Assembly: GCA_963169045.1 (NCBI GenBank)
Contig: CAUJDF010000048.1
Coordinates: 1 to 64,000 of the forward strand
DNA from: Myxococcota bacterium
GTDB taxonomy: Bacteria > Myxococcota_A > Bradymonadia > UBA7976 > UBA1532
DNA: 64,000 bases
Direction: 5' to 3'
Shown: positions 8,300-17,138 of the stretch, piece after piece
Position numbering within the stretch: the stretch's first letter is position 1
How the letters are laid out: each line of letters opens with the position of its first letter
Notes under the pieces: generated by a model
Database searches by the model: none
What the model was told of the DNA's origin: nothing
What the model saw: only the letters and a program-made list of their open reading frames with translations
Position numbers and translations under genes: made by a program

Positions 8300-9526
8300 T
8301 CACTTACAGCAGACCGCGCACGGCAGGAGGTTGTTGACGTAGAGCATCTGGTTGCTGCCGCCACCGGGGCGGATGGCCACCCACGTCGGCAGGATGTTCC
8401 AGTTGGCGTTGAGTTGCTGGACGGCCTGGGGCGTCACCGCCGAGCAGATCGTGTCGCCGATGCCGGTCCCGATGTTCACGATGTTGTCGCGACCCTGGAG
8501 CGCGGTGCCCGCGTACATCACCGAGAAGCCCGCGCCGCACTGGCTGGTGCCCCAAGCGGTGTAGCAGACGCCGCCCGCGCCGCCGCCGGCCTGTCCCGCG
8601 TGCTGGTGGAGGGCGTCGGCGTTGCCGCCGCCGGTCAGCGTCTGCACGTTGGCGACGGTGAGCTCGTCGGAGACGCCGGGGCCGAGGTCGAGGCGGCCGG
8701 CGACGAGCACGGTGTCGCCGATCCGGACCGAACGGGGGGCGAGGTCGAGTCCCGTGGCGTCGGCAGGGTGGTGGGCGTCGGGATCGGCGGCGTGGTCGGA
8801 GCAGACCCAGGCCTGGCCGTCCCACATGGGGAGGTCGCCGACCTGGCAGTCCGCGGGCAGGCCGACGCCGGCCGGTCCGGCCGGGCCGTGCTCGCCCTGT
8901 GGTCCGGCCATGCCCTGCGCTCCGGCCGGGCCGCGCTCTCCTGGCTGTCCCGGCTCGCCCTGCGGTCCGGCGGGGCCGCGCTCGCCCTGCGGTCCCGCCG
9001 CGCCCTGCGGTCCGGCAGCCCCCTGCGACCCCGGCGCGCCCTCCGGCCCCCGCAGCCCGGCGACGTCGCCGACCCAGCGTCCGTCGGCGCCGATCACCAG
9101 CCGTCCGCCGACGCTCACGCTCGCCGGGTGGATGTCGCGCCCCTCCACGTCGCCGGCGCGATCGGCCCAGCGCGCTCGCAGCGCGCCGCCGAGGCGCATC
9201 CGCGGCTCGAACTCGGGCTCGTCGTCGACCTGGACGCCGAGGAACAGCGGCGCATCGGGCGGCAGGCCGTCGGGCAGCCGCTCGAACGCGCCGAGCACGG
9301 CCACGAAGTCGCCCGCCACCACGTCGACGTCCGGGTGCACCTCGGTCCAGATCGGCTCGTCGGCGGCCCCGTACACACGGAAAGTCACGCGACGCGGACC
9401 CTCGACCGGGGCCCCGCTCTCGTCGGCCAGCGTCCCCTCCCAGGTGAACGTCACGTCCGCCGGCTGCGCTCCCGCCGGTGTTGCGAGCGCCAGCAGCGGT
9501 GCCAACAGCGGGCGTTTCCAGTGCAT
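8300..9526 (-). CDS. Secreted collagen-like Gly-X-Y repeat protein
   Basis: A 408-aa protein. [21 protein letters not shown] is a Sec signal peptide. Residues about 25-155 form a beta-rich domain, then 22 uninterrupted Gly-X-Y triplets (about residues 157-222; GPQ, GAA, GER, GPA units) that should trimerise as a collagen helix, then a Cys-containing globular C-terminal domain ending CAVCCK. The start at 9526 has a GGGGAGG ribosome site seven bases upstream. Bacterial collagen-like proteins are usually surface adhesins or stalk components; here the ligand is unknown. It is divergent from the RND gene. Confidence 0.85.
   Translation of the reverse strand: MHWKRPLLAPLLALATPAGAQPADVTFTWEGTLADESGAPVEGPRRVTFRVYGAADEPIWTEVHPDVDVVAGDFVAVLGAFERLPDGLPPDAPLFLGVQVDDEPEFEPRMRLGGALRARWADRAGDVEGRDIHPASVSVGGRLVIGADGRWVGDVAGLRGPEGAPGSQGAAGPQGAAGPQGERGPAGPQGEPGQPGERGPAGAQGMAGPQGEHGPAGPAGVGLPADCQVGDLPMWDGQAWVCSDHAADPDAHHPADATGLDLAPRSVRIGDTVLVAGRLDLGPGVSDELTVANVQTLTGGGNADALHQHAGQAGGGAGGVCYTAWGTSQCGAGFSVMYAGTALQGRDNIVNIGTGIGDTICSAVTPQAVQQLNANWNILPTWVAIRPGGGSNQMLYVNNLLPCAVCCK
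8861..9058 (-). repeat. 22 collagen-type Gly-X-Y triplets (198 bp)
   Basis: Within the 8300-9526 gene. Every ninth base starts a Gly codon on the minus strand from 9058 to 8861, with Pro, Gln, Ala, Glu and Arg in X and Y. The unit GPQGAA is repeated in tandem once and GERGPA occurs twice, consistent with repeat expansion. Confidence 0.9.
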
Positions 9527-9603
9527 CGGTGCCTCCCCGATTCGCGGTTTCGCGGGAGTCTGGGCCGAGTGGTCGAGAGCGGTCAAAGGGAATGATTCCA
9601 ATT

Positions 9604-9617
9604 CGAACGTTCGTTCG
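9604..9617. promoter_or_regulatory. LexA-box-like palindrome CGAAC-N4-GTTCG
   Basis: The 122 bp divergent intergenic region between the collagen-like gene and the RND gene contains CGAACGTTCGTTCG. It fits exactly the CGAAC-N4-GTTCG form of SOS boxes known from Gram-positive bacteria and some other phyla. It ends 31 bp before the RND start codon. No lexA gene is in the window, so binding is an inference; the overlapping CGAACGTTCG is also a perfect 10-bp palindrome that another dimeric repressor could use. Confidence 0.35.
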
Positions 9618-9648
9618 AGCCCTCGTCCCAGACCATCCGCGAGCGCCC

Positions 9649-12600
9649 ATGACCTCCACGCGAAGCTCCCACGCGCATCCCGAGCCCAAGGGTCCCATCG
9701 CCTGGGTGGCGCGCCATCCGGTGGCGGCCAACCTGATCATGGGCCTCTTCCTCGTCGGTGGCCTGATCCAGTCGTTCCGAGTGAAGCAGGAGGTCTTTCC
9801 GGCCTTCGAGCGCGACGTCGTGCGCGTGACGGTCGAGTACCCCGGCGCCACCCCGGCCGAGGTGGAGCAAGGCATCGTCCTCGGCGTCGAGGAGGCCGTG
9901 CGCGGCATCGACGGCGTCAAGCGCGTCAACGCCCGCGCCGAGGAGGGCCGCGCCGCCATCGACGTCGAGCTGCGCGAGGACGCCAACGACCAGCGCGTGG
10001 CGAACGACATCCGCAGCGCCGTCGACCGGCTCCAGACGCTGCCCGCGGACGCCGAGCGCCCGGTGATCGCCGAGGTCATCGCGCGTCGTCACGTCATCTC
10101 GTTGATTCTCCACGGGAATCTGCCGCCCGCCACCCTGCGGCAGGTGGCCGAGGACACGCGCAACGCGCTCCTGCGCGACACCGCCGTCACCCAGATCGAG
10201 ATGGCGGGCGTGCCCGAACGCGAGCTCGCCATCGAGGTGCCGCAGGAGGTCCTGCGCGCCCACGGGCTTACGCTCGACGACGTGGCGAAGTCCGTGCGCG
10301 CCGCTTCCGTCGAGATTCCGGGCGGTTCGGTGCGCGAACGCGGCGGCGAGGTGCTGGTGCGCGTCGCCGAGCGGCGCGACCTCGCCCCCGAGTTCGAAAA
10401 CATCACGCTGCTGAGCGCCAAGACCGGGGCGCGCGTGCGCCTCGGCGACCTGGCGCGCGTCGTCGACGGCTTCGCCGAGACCGACCAGGAGTCGACCTTC
10501 GACGGCGAGGCCGCCATCAAGCTCGACTTCTTCCGCGTCGGCGACCAGTCGCCCAGCGACGTCGCCACCGCCGTCCACGACTACCTGGCGACGAACGCCC
10601 TCCCGCCGGGCGTGAGCGCCGTCACCTGGGACGACGAGTCACAGGCCTTCGACGACCGCATCGACGTGCTCGTGGGCAACGCGGTGCTGGGTCTGCTGCT
10701 GGTGATGCTGATTCTGGGGCTCTTCCTCGAGATCAGGGTCGCTTTCTGGGTGATGGTGGGCATCCCCACCTCGTTCCTGGGCTCGCTGCTGCTGATGCCG
10801 CTGCTCGGCCTCTCGATCAACATGATCTCGCTGTTTGCATTCATCATCGTGATCGGTGTGGTCGTCGACGACGCGATCGTGATCGGCGACAGCGTTTTCG
10901 AGATGCGAAAACAGGGCGTCCCGCCCTTCCAGGCGGCGGTGAAGGGCGCGCAGCAGCTCGTCGTCCCCGTGTTCTTCGCGATGGCGACCATCCTCGCGTC
11001 GTTCGCGCCGCTGCTGTTCGTGCCAGGCTTCATCGGGAAGGTTTTCAGCGTCATCCCACTGGTGATCATCCTGGTGATGGTGGTCTCGTTCATCGAGTCC
11101 ATTGTCCTGCTGCCTGCGCATCTGGTGCATCTCTCGGTGGAACCGGGCCACGGCCTCATCGGATGGATTCATCGGCACCAGAGCAAGGTCGTCCGCCGGG
11201 TGGATCGGTTCATGGAGCGTCGCTATCGGCCGCTTCTCGAGAGCGCGCTGCGGCACCGCTATCTGACCGCGTCCCTGGCCATCGTCGTGCTGCTCTTCTC
11301 CTTCGTGGCGGTGCGGACCGGTGCCGTCGAGTTCAGCTTCATGCCGCCGATCGAGTCGGACGTCGTCCTGGCGAAGGCGCGGCTGCCGGTGGGCGCCTCG
11401 GTCGAAGAGTCGCGCGCCGTGCGGGACCGCCTGATCGCCGCGGGCGAGCAGGCGGTGACGGACCACGGCGGGCAGGCGATCCGACGCGGCGTCTACGCGC
11501 AGATCGGGCAGGCCTTCACCGGCGGCGGCCCCGTCGTCAACACGCCGGCCCGCGGCAGCCACATCGTCGAGGTGGCGCTGCAGCTCGCGCCGGCCGACGG
11601 CCGCGACGCGACCGCCGCCACCCTCGCCGAGAGCTGGCGCGCGGCCACGGGCGGCCTGGCCGGCGTCGACAGCGTCACCTTCGAGTCGAACACCGGTCCC
11701 AGCGCCGGCAAGCCGATCGACATCCAGATCGCCCACGAGGACACCGAGGTCCTGCAGTCCGCCGCCGCGCGCATCGCGGACGGCATCCGCGACTACCCCG
11801 GCCTTCTGGACGTCGACGCCGGCTACTCCAACGGCAAGGAGCAGCTGGACCTCAAGCTCAAGCCGGCGGCGCGCGCGGTGGGCCTGACGGAGGCCGACCT
11901 CGCGCGTCAGCTGCGCGGCGCGTTCCACGGCGCCGAGGCCCTGCGCCAGCAGCGCGGCCGCGACGAGGTGAAGGTGGTCGCGCGCCTGCCCGCGGAGGAG
12001 CGCAGCAGCCGCAGCGCCCTCGAGCAGTTCGTGGTGCGCACGCCCCAGGGCGGCGAGGTCCCGCTCGGCCAGGCCGCGTGGCTCGTCCCGGGCCGCGCCG
12101 ACACCGCCATCCGCCGCGTCGACGGCCGCCGCGTCCTCGACGTCACCGCCGAGATCGACCACGCACAAGCCAACGCCTCGAAGGTCCTCACGCGCATCGA
12201 AGCCGAGATCCTGCCCGGTGTCGAGCGGGCGCACCCCGGCCTGTCGTACAGGCTCGAGGGCGAGCAGCGCGAGCAGCGCGAGAGCCTCGGCAACCTCGCG
12301 GAAGGATTCGGGATTGCGCTGCTGATCATCTACGCGCTCCTCGCGATCCCCTTCCGCAGCTATACCCAGCCGCTGCTCGTCATGACCACGATCCCCTTCG
12401 GCCTCACCGGGGCCGTGATCGGCCACTGGCTGCTCGGCTACGACCTCAGCGTGATCAGCGTGCTCGGCATGGTGGCGCTCGCGGGCCTCGTCGTGAACGA
12501 CTCGCTCATCCTGATCGACGCGATGAATGAGTACCGCGCCGAGGGCATGAGCGCGCACCAGGCCGCCGTGCGCGCGGGCGTGCGGCGCTTCCGCCCGCTG

Positions 12601-12852
12601 CTGCTCACCGCCGGCACGACCTTCCTCGGCCTCATCCCGATGGTCTTCGAGCGGTCGATCCAGGCGAAGTTCCTCGTGCCGATGTCGGTGAGCCTCGCCT
12701 GCGGCGAGATCTTCGTGATGGGCGTCCTGCTCACCGTGCTGCCGGCCATGTACCTCATCAACGAGGACCTGCTGCGGCTCCTCCGCAGGCGCCCGCCGGC
12801 GCCCGTCGCCGAAGACGAACCGGAGGCCGGGCGCGGCCTCGCGAGCCCCTGA
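9649..12852 (+). CDS. RND-family efflux permease (AcrB/HAE type)
   Basis: The 1067-aa protein has the full RND duplication: a first transmembrane helix ([16 protein letters not shown]), periplasmic domain, TM block at about residues 345-500, second helix (residues about 535-555), second periplasmic domain and a TM block to about residue 1035. TM4 carries the proton-relay aspartates ([13 protein letters not shown]). The start is the ATG at 9649; the open frame upstream is unrelated. RND pumps need a membrane-fusion protein and an outer-membrane channel, and neither is encoded nearby, so this may pair with distant partners. Downstream, a PBP gene begins after 55 bp on the same strand. Confidence 0.93.
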   Translation: MTSTRSSHAHPEPKGPIAWVARHPVAANLIMGLFLVGGLIQSFRVKQEVFPAFERDVVRVTVEYPGATPAEVEQGIVLGVEEAVRGIDGVKRVNARAEEGRAAIDVELREDANDQRVANDIRSAVDRLQTLPADAERPVIAEVIARRHVISLILHGNLPPATLRQVAEDTRNALLRDTAVTQIEMAGVPERELAIEVPQEVLRAHGLTLDDVAKSVRAASVEIPGGSVRERGGEVLVRVAERRDLAPEFENITLLSAKTGARVRLGDLARVVDGFAETDQESTFDGEAAIKLDFFRVGDQSPSDVATAVHDYLATNALPPGVSAVTWDDESQAFDDRIDVLVGNAVLGLLLVMLILGLFLEIRVAFWVMVGIPTSFLGSLLLMPLLGLSINMISLFAFIIVIGVVVDDAIVIGDSVFEMRKQGVPPFQAAVKGAQQLVVPVFFAMATILASFAPLLFVPGFIGKVFSVIPLVIILVMVVSFIESIVLLPAHLVHLSVEPGHGLIGWIHRHQSKVVRRVDRFMERRYRPLLESALRHRYLTASLAIVVLLFSFVAVRTGAVEFSFMPPIESDVVLAKARLPVGASVEESRAVRDRLIAAGEQAVTDHGGQAIRRGVYAQIGQAFTGGGPVVNTPARGSHIVEVALQLAPADGRDATAATLAESWRAATGGLAGVDSVTFESNTGPSAGKPIDIQIAHEDTEVLQSAAARIADGIRDYPGLLDVDAGYSNGKEQLDLKLKPAARAVGLTEADLARQLRGAFHGAEALRQQRGRDEVKVVARLPAEERSSRSALEQFVVRTPQGGEVPLGQAAWLVPGRADTAIRRVDGRRVLDVTAEIDHAQANASKVLTRIEAEILPGVERAHPGLSYRLEGEQREQRESLGNLAEGFGIALLIIYALLAIPFRSYTQPLLVMTTIPFGLTGAVIGHWLLGYDLSVISVLGMVALAGLVVNDSLILIDAMNEYRAEGMSAHQAAVRAGVRRFRPLLLTAGTTFLGLIPMVFERSIQAKFLVPMSVSLACGEIFVMGVLLTVLPAMYLINEDLLRLLRRRPPAPVAEDEPEAGRGLASP

Positions 12853-12907
12853 GGCCGCCGTGCGACCTTGCTTTCGGCGACGCCGGGAGTAGGCTCCGGC
12901 CCCGCCC

Positions 12908-15283
12908 ATGAAACGGTTCCTCCGCCGTCTGCTGCGCGTCGCGATCGTCCTCGTCGTCCTCGGCGCGGTCGCTGCGGGCGTCCTCACGTACCTGCTCTTC
13001 GAGCGGGTGGGCGAGGCCAGAGACGAGCTGCGACCGCAGGTCGAGGCGCTGCGCGCCTTCAAGCTCGTGCGTCCCGGCTGGGCGTTCACCGCCCGCGTCT
13101 ACACCGACTGGTACGAGTTCGGCCCCGGCAGGGGCGCCGGCATCGAGCGCCTCGAGCGCGAGGCCGTCGCGCGCGAATACAAGAAGGTCGAGAAGGATCC
13201 GCAGGTCGGCGAGTACACCCGCAAGAAGGGCGAGCTCGTCCTGCACCTGCGCGGCTTCGACTTCCCCGACGGCGCGGCGAAGGCGGCGCTCGTGCGCGTG
13301 ACCTCGGCGAAGCGCGGCGACGTGGAGTCGGTCGAGCGGCTCGCCGGTGACGCATGGCCGGTGCCGTGGCGCCTCGAGCCGCTGTTCATGGACGAGTGGA
13401 TCCCCGAGAATAACGAGATCCGCCGCTGGGTGCCGATGGTCTCGATCCCGAAGGCGATGCGGGACGCCGTCGTCGCCAGCGAGGACGCGCGTTTCTACGA
13501 GCACGACGGCGTCGATCCGAAGGGCATCGCCCGCGCGGCGTGGCGCAACTTCAGCGAGGCCGAGAAGGCCGAGGGCGCGTCGACGCTCACGCAGCAGGTG
13601 GTGCGCACCTTCTTCCTGACCCGCGAGAAGTCCTACCGGCGCAAGATCGCCGAGGCCGTGCGGGCCATGGCCCTCGAAGACATCCTCGAAAAGGACGAGA
13701 TCCTCGAGCTGTATCTCAACTCGGTCTACTTCGGGCAGCAGCCCGACGGCCGCTCGGTGGGCGGCGTGGCGGCGGCGGCGCGCGCCTACTTCGACGTCGA
13801 CGTCGCCGATCTCACGCTCGACCAGGCGGCGCTGCTGGCGGGCATCCTGCCCTCGCCGGTGGCCTGGTCGCCGTGGAAGAACCCGGAGATGGCCCTCAAG
13901 CGGCGCGAGCGCGTGCTCACACGCATGGTGGAGCTGGGCCTCGCGAGCCGGACCGACGCCGACGCCGCCGCCGTGAAGCCGCTGGCCCTGAAACAGGCCG
14001 CCGCGCCGGTGCCGCGCTGGCCGCTGTACTCGCTGTGGGCGCGCCGCTTCCTCACACAGGCGATGGGCGAAGACCCCGCCGCGCGCGGCCTGCGCGTCTT
14101 CACCGCCCTCGACCCCGCCCTCCAGGAGGACGCCGAGCAGGGCGTGACCCGCGAGGTCAAGGTCGTCGAAGAAGAGTACGGCTACTACAAGGCCGACCCG
14201 CTGCAGGGCGCCGTCGTCGGCGTCGATCCGTCCACGGGTCTCGTGCCCTTTGCCGTGTCGGGCCGCGGCCGCGAGGGGGACCAGTTCCACCGCGCCGTCC
14301 AGGCGAAGCGGCAGCCGGGCTCGGCGATCAAGCCGATCGCATACGCCGCCGTCCTCTCCGAGAAGACGCCCGACGGCCAGTACAAGTACACGCCCGCCCA
14401 CATCGTCGAGGACAAGCCGCGCGCCTTCGAGACGAAGGAGGGCCCCTGGCGGCCGCGCAACTCCGACGGCCTCTACCACCCGTGGGTCAGCATCGCGAAG
14501 GCGTTCGCCAAGTCGATGAACGTGGCGACGACCAACCTCGTCGTGGACGTCGGGCCCGAGAAAGTGGTCGAGATGGGCAGGAAGCTGGGCATCGACAGCG
14601 AGATGCGTCCCGTGCCCAGCGTCGGTCTCGGCTCCTCTGAAGTGACACTGGTGGAGCTGGTGGGCGCGCTGGCCGCGGTGGCCACCGTGGGAAAGCGCGT
14701 GGATCCGAGCCCGGTGCATCTGGCCGTGGATCGGCTCGATCAGGCGGTCTGGACGGCGCCTGCGCCGACGGACCAAGTGCTGGACCCGGTCGCGGCGGCC
14801 ATGCTGCAGTCGCTGATGCGCAATAGCTACGTGCGCGGCACCGGGTACATGGCGCGCCGCGAGCTCAGCTACGTCCGCGACGTCGTGGGCAAGACGGGCA
14901 CGAGCCAGATGGGCCGCGACATCTGGTTCGTCGGCGTGTCCCCGCGCCTCGCCGTCGGCTTCTGGATGGGCCACGACCGCCGCCGGCCCCTCAACGTCAT
15001 CGCCGGCGACGTCATCGCGCCCGCCTGGGGCCGAATGGCCCGTCCGCTGTTCAACGACACCGAGATGGTCCCCTTCCCCGTCCCGGACGGCGTCGAAGAG
15101 GTCACGATCGACCCCTACTCCGGCTGCAAGGGCGGCGGTTTCCCCGTCCTCATGCCGAAGGGCCAACCTTTCCCCAAGTGCAAGCCCATCGACTGGGAGA
15201 TCCCCCGCCGGGTGGAGAAGGACGGCGAAGGCGGCGAGCCGGCTGAGGGCGGCGAGCCCCCGCCGGAGTCCGCCACGCCCTGA
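12908..15283 (+). CDS. Class A penicillin-binding protein (bifunctional transglycosylase/transpeptidase)
   Basis: A 791-aa inner-membrane enzyme of peptidoglycan synthesis. After one N-terminal TM helix (residues about 10-32), a UB2H-like segment contains FTARVYTD. The GT51 transglycosylase follows with the catalytic Glu motif EDARFYEHDGVD, GASTLTQQ and RKIAEA. The transpeptidase has the active Ser in PGSAIKP, an SMN motif and GKTGTSQ. A Glu/Gly/Pro-rich tail follows. The UB2H-like region makes it closer to PBP1b than PBP1a in layout. Both activities appear intact. Confidence 0.93.
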   Translation: MKRFLRRLLRVAIVLVVLGAVAAGVLTYLLFERVGEARDELRPQVEALRAFKLVRPGWAFTARVYTDWYEFGPGRGAGIERLEREAVAREYKKVEKDPQVGEYTRKKGELVLHLRGFDFPDGAAKAALVRVTSAKRGDVESVERLAGDAWPVPWRLEPLFMDEWIPENNEIRRWVPMVSIPKAMRDAVVASEDARFYEHDGVDPKGIARAAWRNFSEAEKAEGASTLTQQVVRTFFLTREKSYRRKIAEAVRAMALEDILEKDEILELYLNSVYFGQQPDGRSVGGVAAAARAYFDVDVADLTLDQAALLAGILPSPVAWSPWKNPEMALKRRERVLTRMVELGLASRTDADAAAVKPLALKQAAAPVPRWPLYSLWARRFLTQAMGEDPAARGLRVFTALDPALQEDAEQGVTREVKVVEEEYGYYKADPLQGAVVGVDPSTGLVPFAVSGRGREGDQFHRAVQAKRQPGSAIKPIAYAAVLSEKTPDGQYKYTPAHIVEDKPRAFETKEGPWRPRNSDGLYHPWVSIAKAFAKSMNVATTNLVVDVGPEKVVEMGRKLGIDSEMRPVPSVGLGSSEVTLVELVGALAAVATVGKRVDPSPVHLAVDRLDQAVWTAPAPTDQVLDPVAAAMLQSLMRNSYVRGTGYMARRELSYVRDVVGKTGTSQMGRDIWFVGVSPRLAVGFWMGHDRRRPLNVIAGDVIAPAWGRMARPLFNDTEMVPFPVPDGVEEVTIDPYSGCKGGGFPVLMPKGQPFPKCKPIDWEIPRRVEKDGEGGEPAEGGEPPPESATP

Positions 15284-15760
15284 TCCCGCCGCCGGCCCGC
15301 CGTTTGCGACGCGCAAGCCTCGGGCGCGGTCAGTGACGCGTTCCGCCCCGGTGCCGCACCCCATTGTCCCAAGTTGCCCCACCGTCTCGTCGGCGCGGCC
15401 GCACGAGACGCGGTCGGCGGCCTGGCACGCCTCCTGCTAATCGTCTCCGCTCGTCGGGCGCGTCGGTCGCGCTCCGCTCTTTCCCACCGGAGGCTCTTCT
15501 GCCTCCCCGCGGTAGACCCCCTTGGTGACGGCTCTTGCCGGCGCAGGCGCGCCGTGCAGCCGTGGGGAGGAGGTCTTCCACGCCAGCCCCGCGGCGCCCC
15601 ATGTGGACGTCACCCGCTGCGGCGCCTCACCTTTTCGCCCCCTCGTCGCGTCCGCCCGCCGTGGCATTTTGCACCATCGGCAGAATTCAGCATCCCAGAT
15701 TGCACCAGCGACCTCGCCGTGCCCTCCCGCGTCCGCTCGGAGACGCACGGAGGGCACCCG
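15284..15760. other. 477-bp intergenic region with one small hairpin
   Basis: No coding sequence is convincing here on either strand; the open frames present have Arg/Pro-rich random composition. A perfect 6-bp hairpin with a 6-nt loop (GGAGGC-tcttct-GCCTCC) lies at 15489-15506, without a U-tract. The last 100 bp are less GC-rich and probably contain the promoter of the downstream dehydrogenase gene; I cannot pick -35/-10 boxes with confidence. Confidence 0.5.
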
Positions 15761-17122
15761 ATGAGAGCGATCGACCCGAGCAGCGGCGCCGTCGTCGGCG
15801 ACTACCCGGACCACGATGACGACGCCCAAGAGGCGCGCCTGCAGGCCGCCGCCCGCGCGGCCCGCGCCTGGGCCCGACGGCCACCGTCCGAGCGCGCCGC
15901 GCCGCTGCGCGAGGTGGCGCGACTGCTGCGCGCGCAGGCCGCTCCCCTCGCCGAGCTGATGGCCGCCGAGATGGGCAAGCCGGTGACGCAAGGCCGCGCC
16001 GAGGCGGAGAAGTGCGCCTCGGCCTGCGACTTCTACGCGGAGAACGGCGAGCGCTTCCTCGCCCCGGAGCCGGCGGCCACGGACTTCTCCAAGAGTTACG
16101 TGGCCTTCGAGCCGCTCGGCGTCGTGCTGGCGGTCATGCCGTGGAACTTCCCGCTGTGGCAGGCCTTTCGCGCCGCGGCGCCTGCGCTCATGGCCGGCAA
16201 CGGCATGGTGCTCAAGCACGCGTCGAACGTGCCGGGCTGCTCGCTGGCCATCGAGCGACTCTGGCGCGAGGCGGGTCTGCCCGAGGGCCTCTTCGCGAGC
16301 CTGCTCGTGGGCGCGTCGAAGGTGGAGGGCATCATCGCCCATCCCTGCGTCGCGGCGGCGACGCTCACGGGCAGCGTCGCCGCGGGACGATCCGTCGGCG
16401 AGGCCGCCGGGCGGAACCTGAAGAAGTCGGTGCTCGAACTGGGCGGCAGCGATGCGTATCTGATCCTCGACGACGCGGACGTGGCGCTCGCCGCCAGAGT
16501 GTGCGCGCAGAGCCGCCTCATCAACGGCGGGCAGAGCTGCATCGCGGCGAAGCGGTTCCTCGTCGTGGACGACGTGCGCGGCGAGTTCGAGCGCCGCTTC
16601 GTCGAGGAGATGGCGCGCGCGAGGGTCGGCGACCCCCGCGCCGAGGACACGCAGGTGGGCCCGCTCGCCCGCGTCGACCTGCGCGACGAGGTGCACGACC
16701 AGGTCGAGCGCAGCGTCGCGGCGGGCGCCCGCCTTCTGCTCGGCGGCGAAGTGCCCCGCCGGACCGGGGCCTGGTACCCGCCCACGGTGCTCACCGGCGT
16801 GCGCCGCGGCATGGCCGCCGCAGACGAGGAGATCTTCGGCCCCGTGGCGGCGGTCATGCCCGTCCGCGACGAGGCCGAGGCCGTCGCCGTGGCCAACGAC
16901 AGCGCGTTCGGCCTGGGCGCGGCGGTCTTCACGCGCGACCTCGCCCGCGGCGAGCGCATCGCCCGACACGAGCTGCAGGCGGGGTGCTGCGCCGTGAACG
17001 ACTTCGTCCGCTCCGATCCGCGCCTGCCGTTCGGCGGCGTGAGGGACTCCGGCTACGGCCGCGAGTTGGGCGTCTTCGGCATCCGCGAGTTCGTGAACGT
17101 GAAGGCCGTCTGCGTGCGCTGA
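15761..17122 (+). CDS. NAD(P)-dependent aldehyde (succinate-semialdehyde type) dehydrogenase
   Basis: 453 aa, the length of Sad/GabD-type enzymes. Visible are the NAD-binding MPWNFPLWQ, the general base Glu in LELGGSDAY and the catalytic Cys in NGGQSCIAAKR. The C-terminal FGGVRDSGYGRELG segment is also typical. The start at 15761 is preceded by GGAGG; the frame upstream is not family-like. The predicted reaction is oxidation of succinate semialdehyde or a related aldehyde to the acid. The PDH operon begins 16 bp downstream, so the two may be co-transcribed and share a role in feeding the TCA cycle. Confidence 0.9.
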   Translation: MRAIDPSSGAVVGDYPDHDDDAQEARLQAAARAARAWARRPPSERAAPLREVARLLRAQAAPLAELMAAEMGKPVTQGRAEAEKCASACDFYAENGERFLAPEPAATDFSKSYVAFEPLGVVLAVMPWNFPLWQAFRAAAPALMAGNGMVLKHASNVPGCSLAIERLWREAGLPEGLFASLLVGASKVEGIIAHPCVAAATLTGSVAAGRSVGEAAGRNLKKSVLELGGSDAYLILDDADVALAARVCAQSRLINGGQSCIAAKRFLVVDDVRGEFERRFVEEMARARVGDPRAEDTQVGPLARVDLRDEVHDQVERSVAAGARLLLGGEVPRRTGAWYPPTVLTGVRRGMAAADEEIFGPVAAVMPVRDEAEAVAVANDSAFGLGAAVFTRDLARGERIARHELQAGCCAVNDFVRSDPRLPFGGVRDSGYGRELGVFGIREFVNVKAVCVR

Positions 17123-17138
17123 CCACCTGGGGGGGCCC

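Noticed and set aside
15661-15675. TGGCATTTTGCA, similar to a sigma54 promoter
   Set aside because: The GG and GC elements are four bases too close for the -24/-12 spacing.
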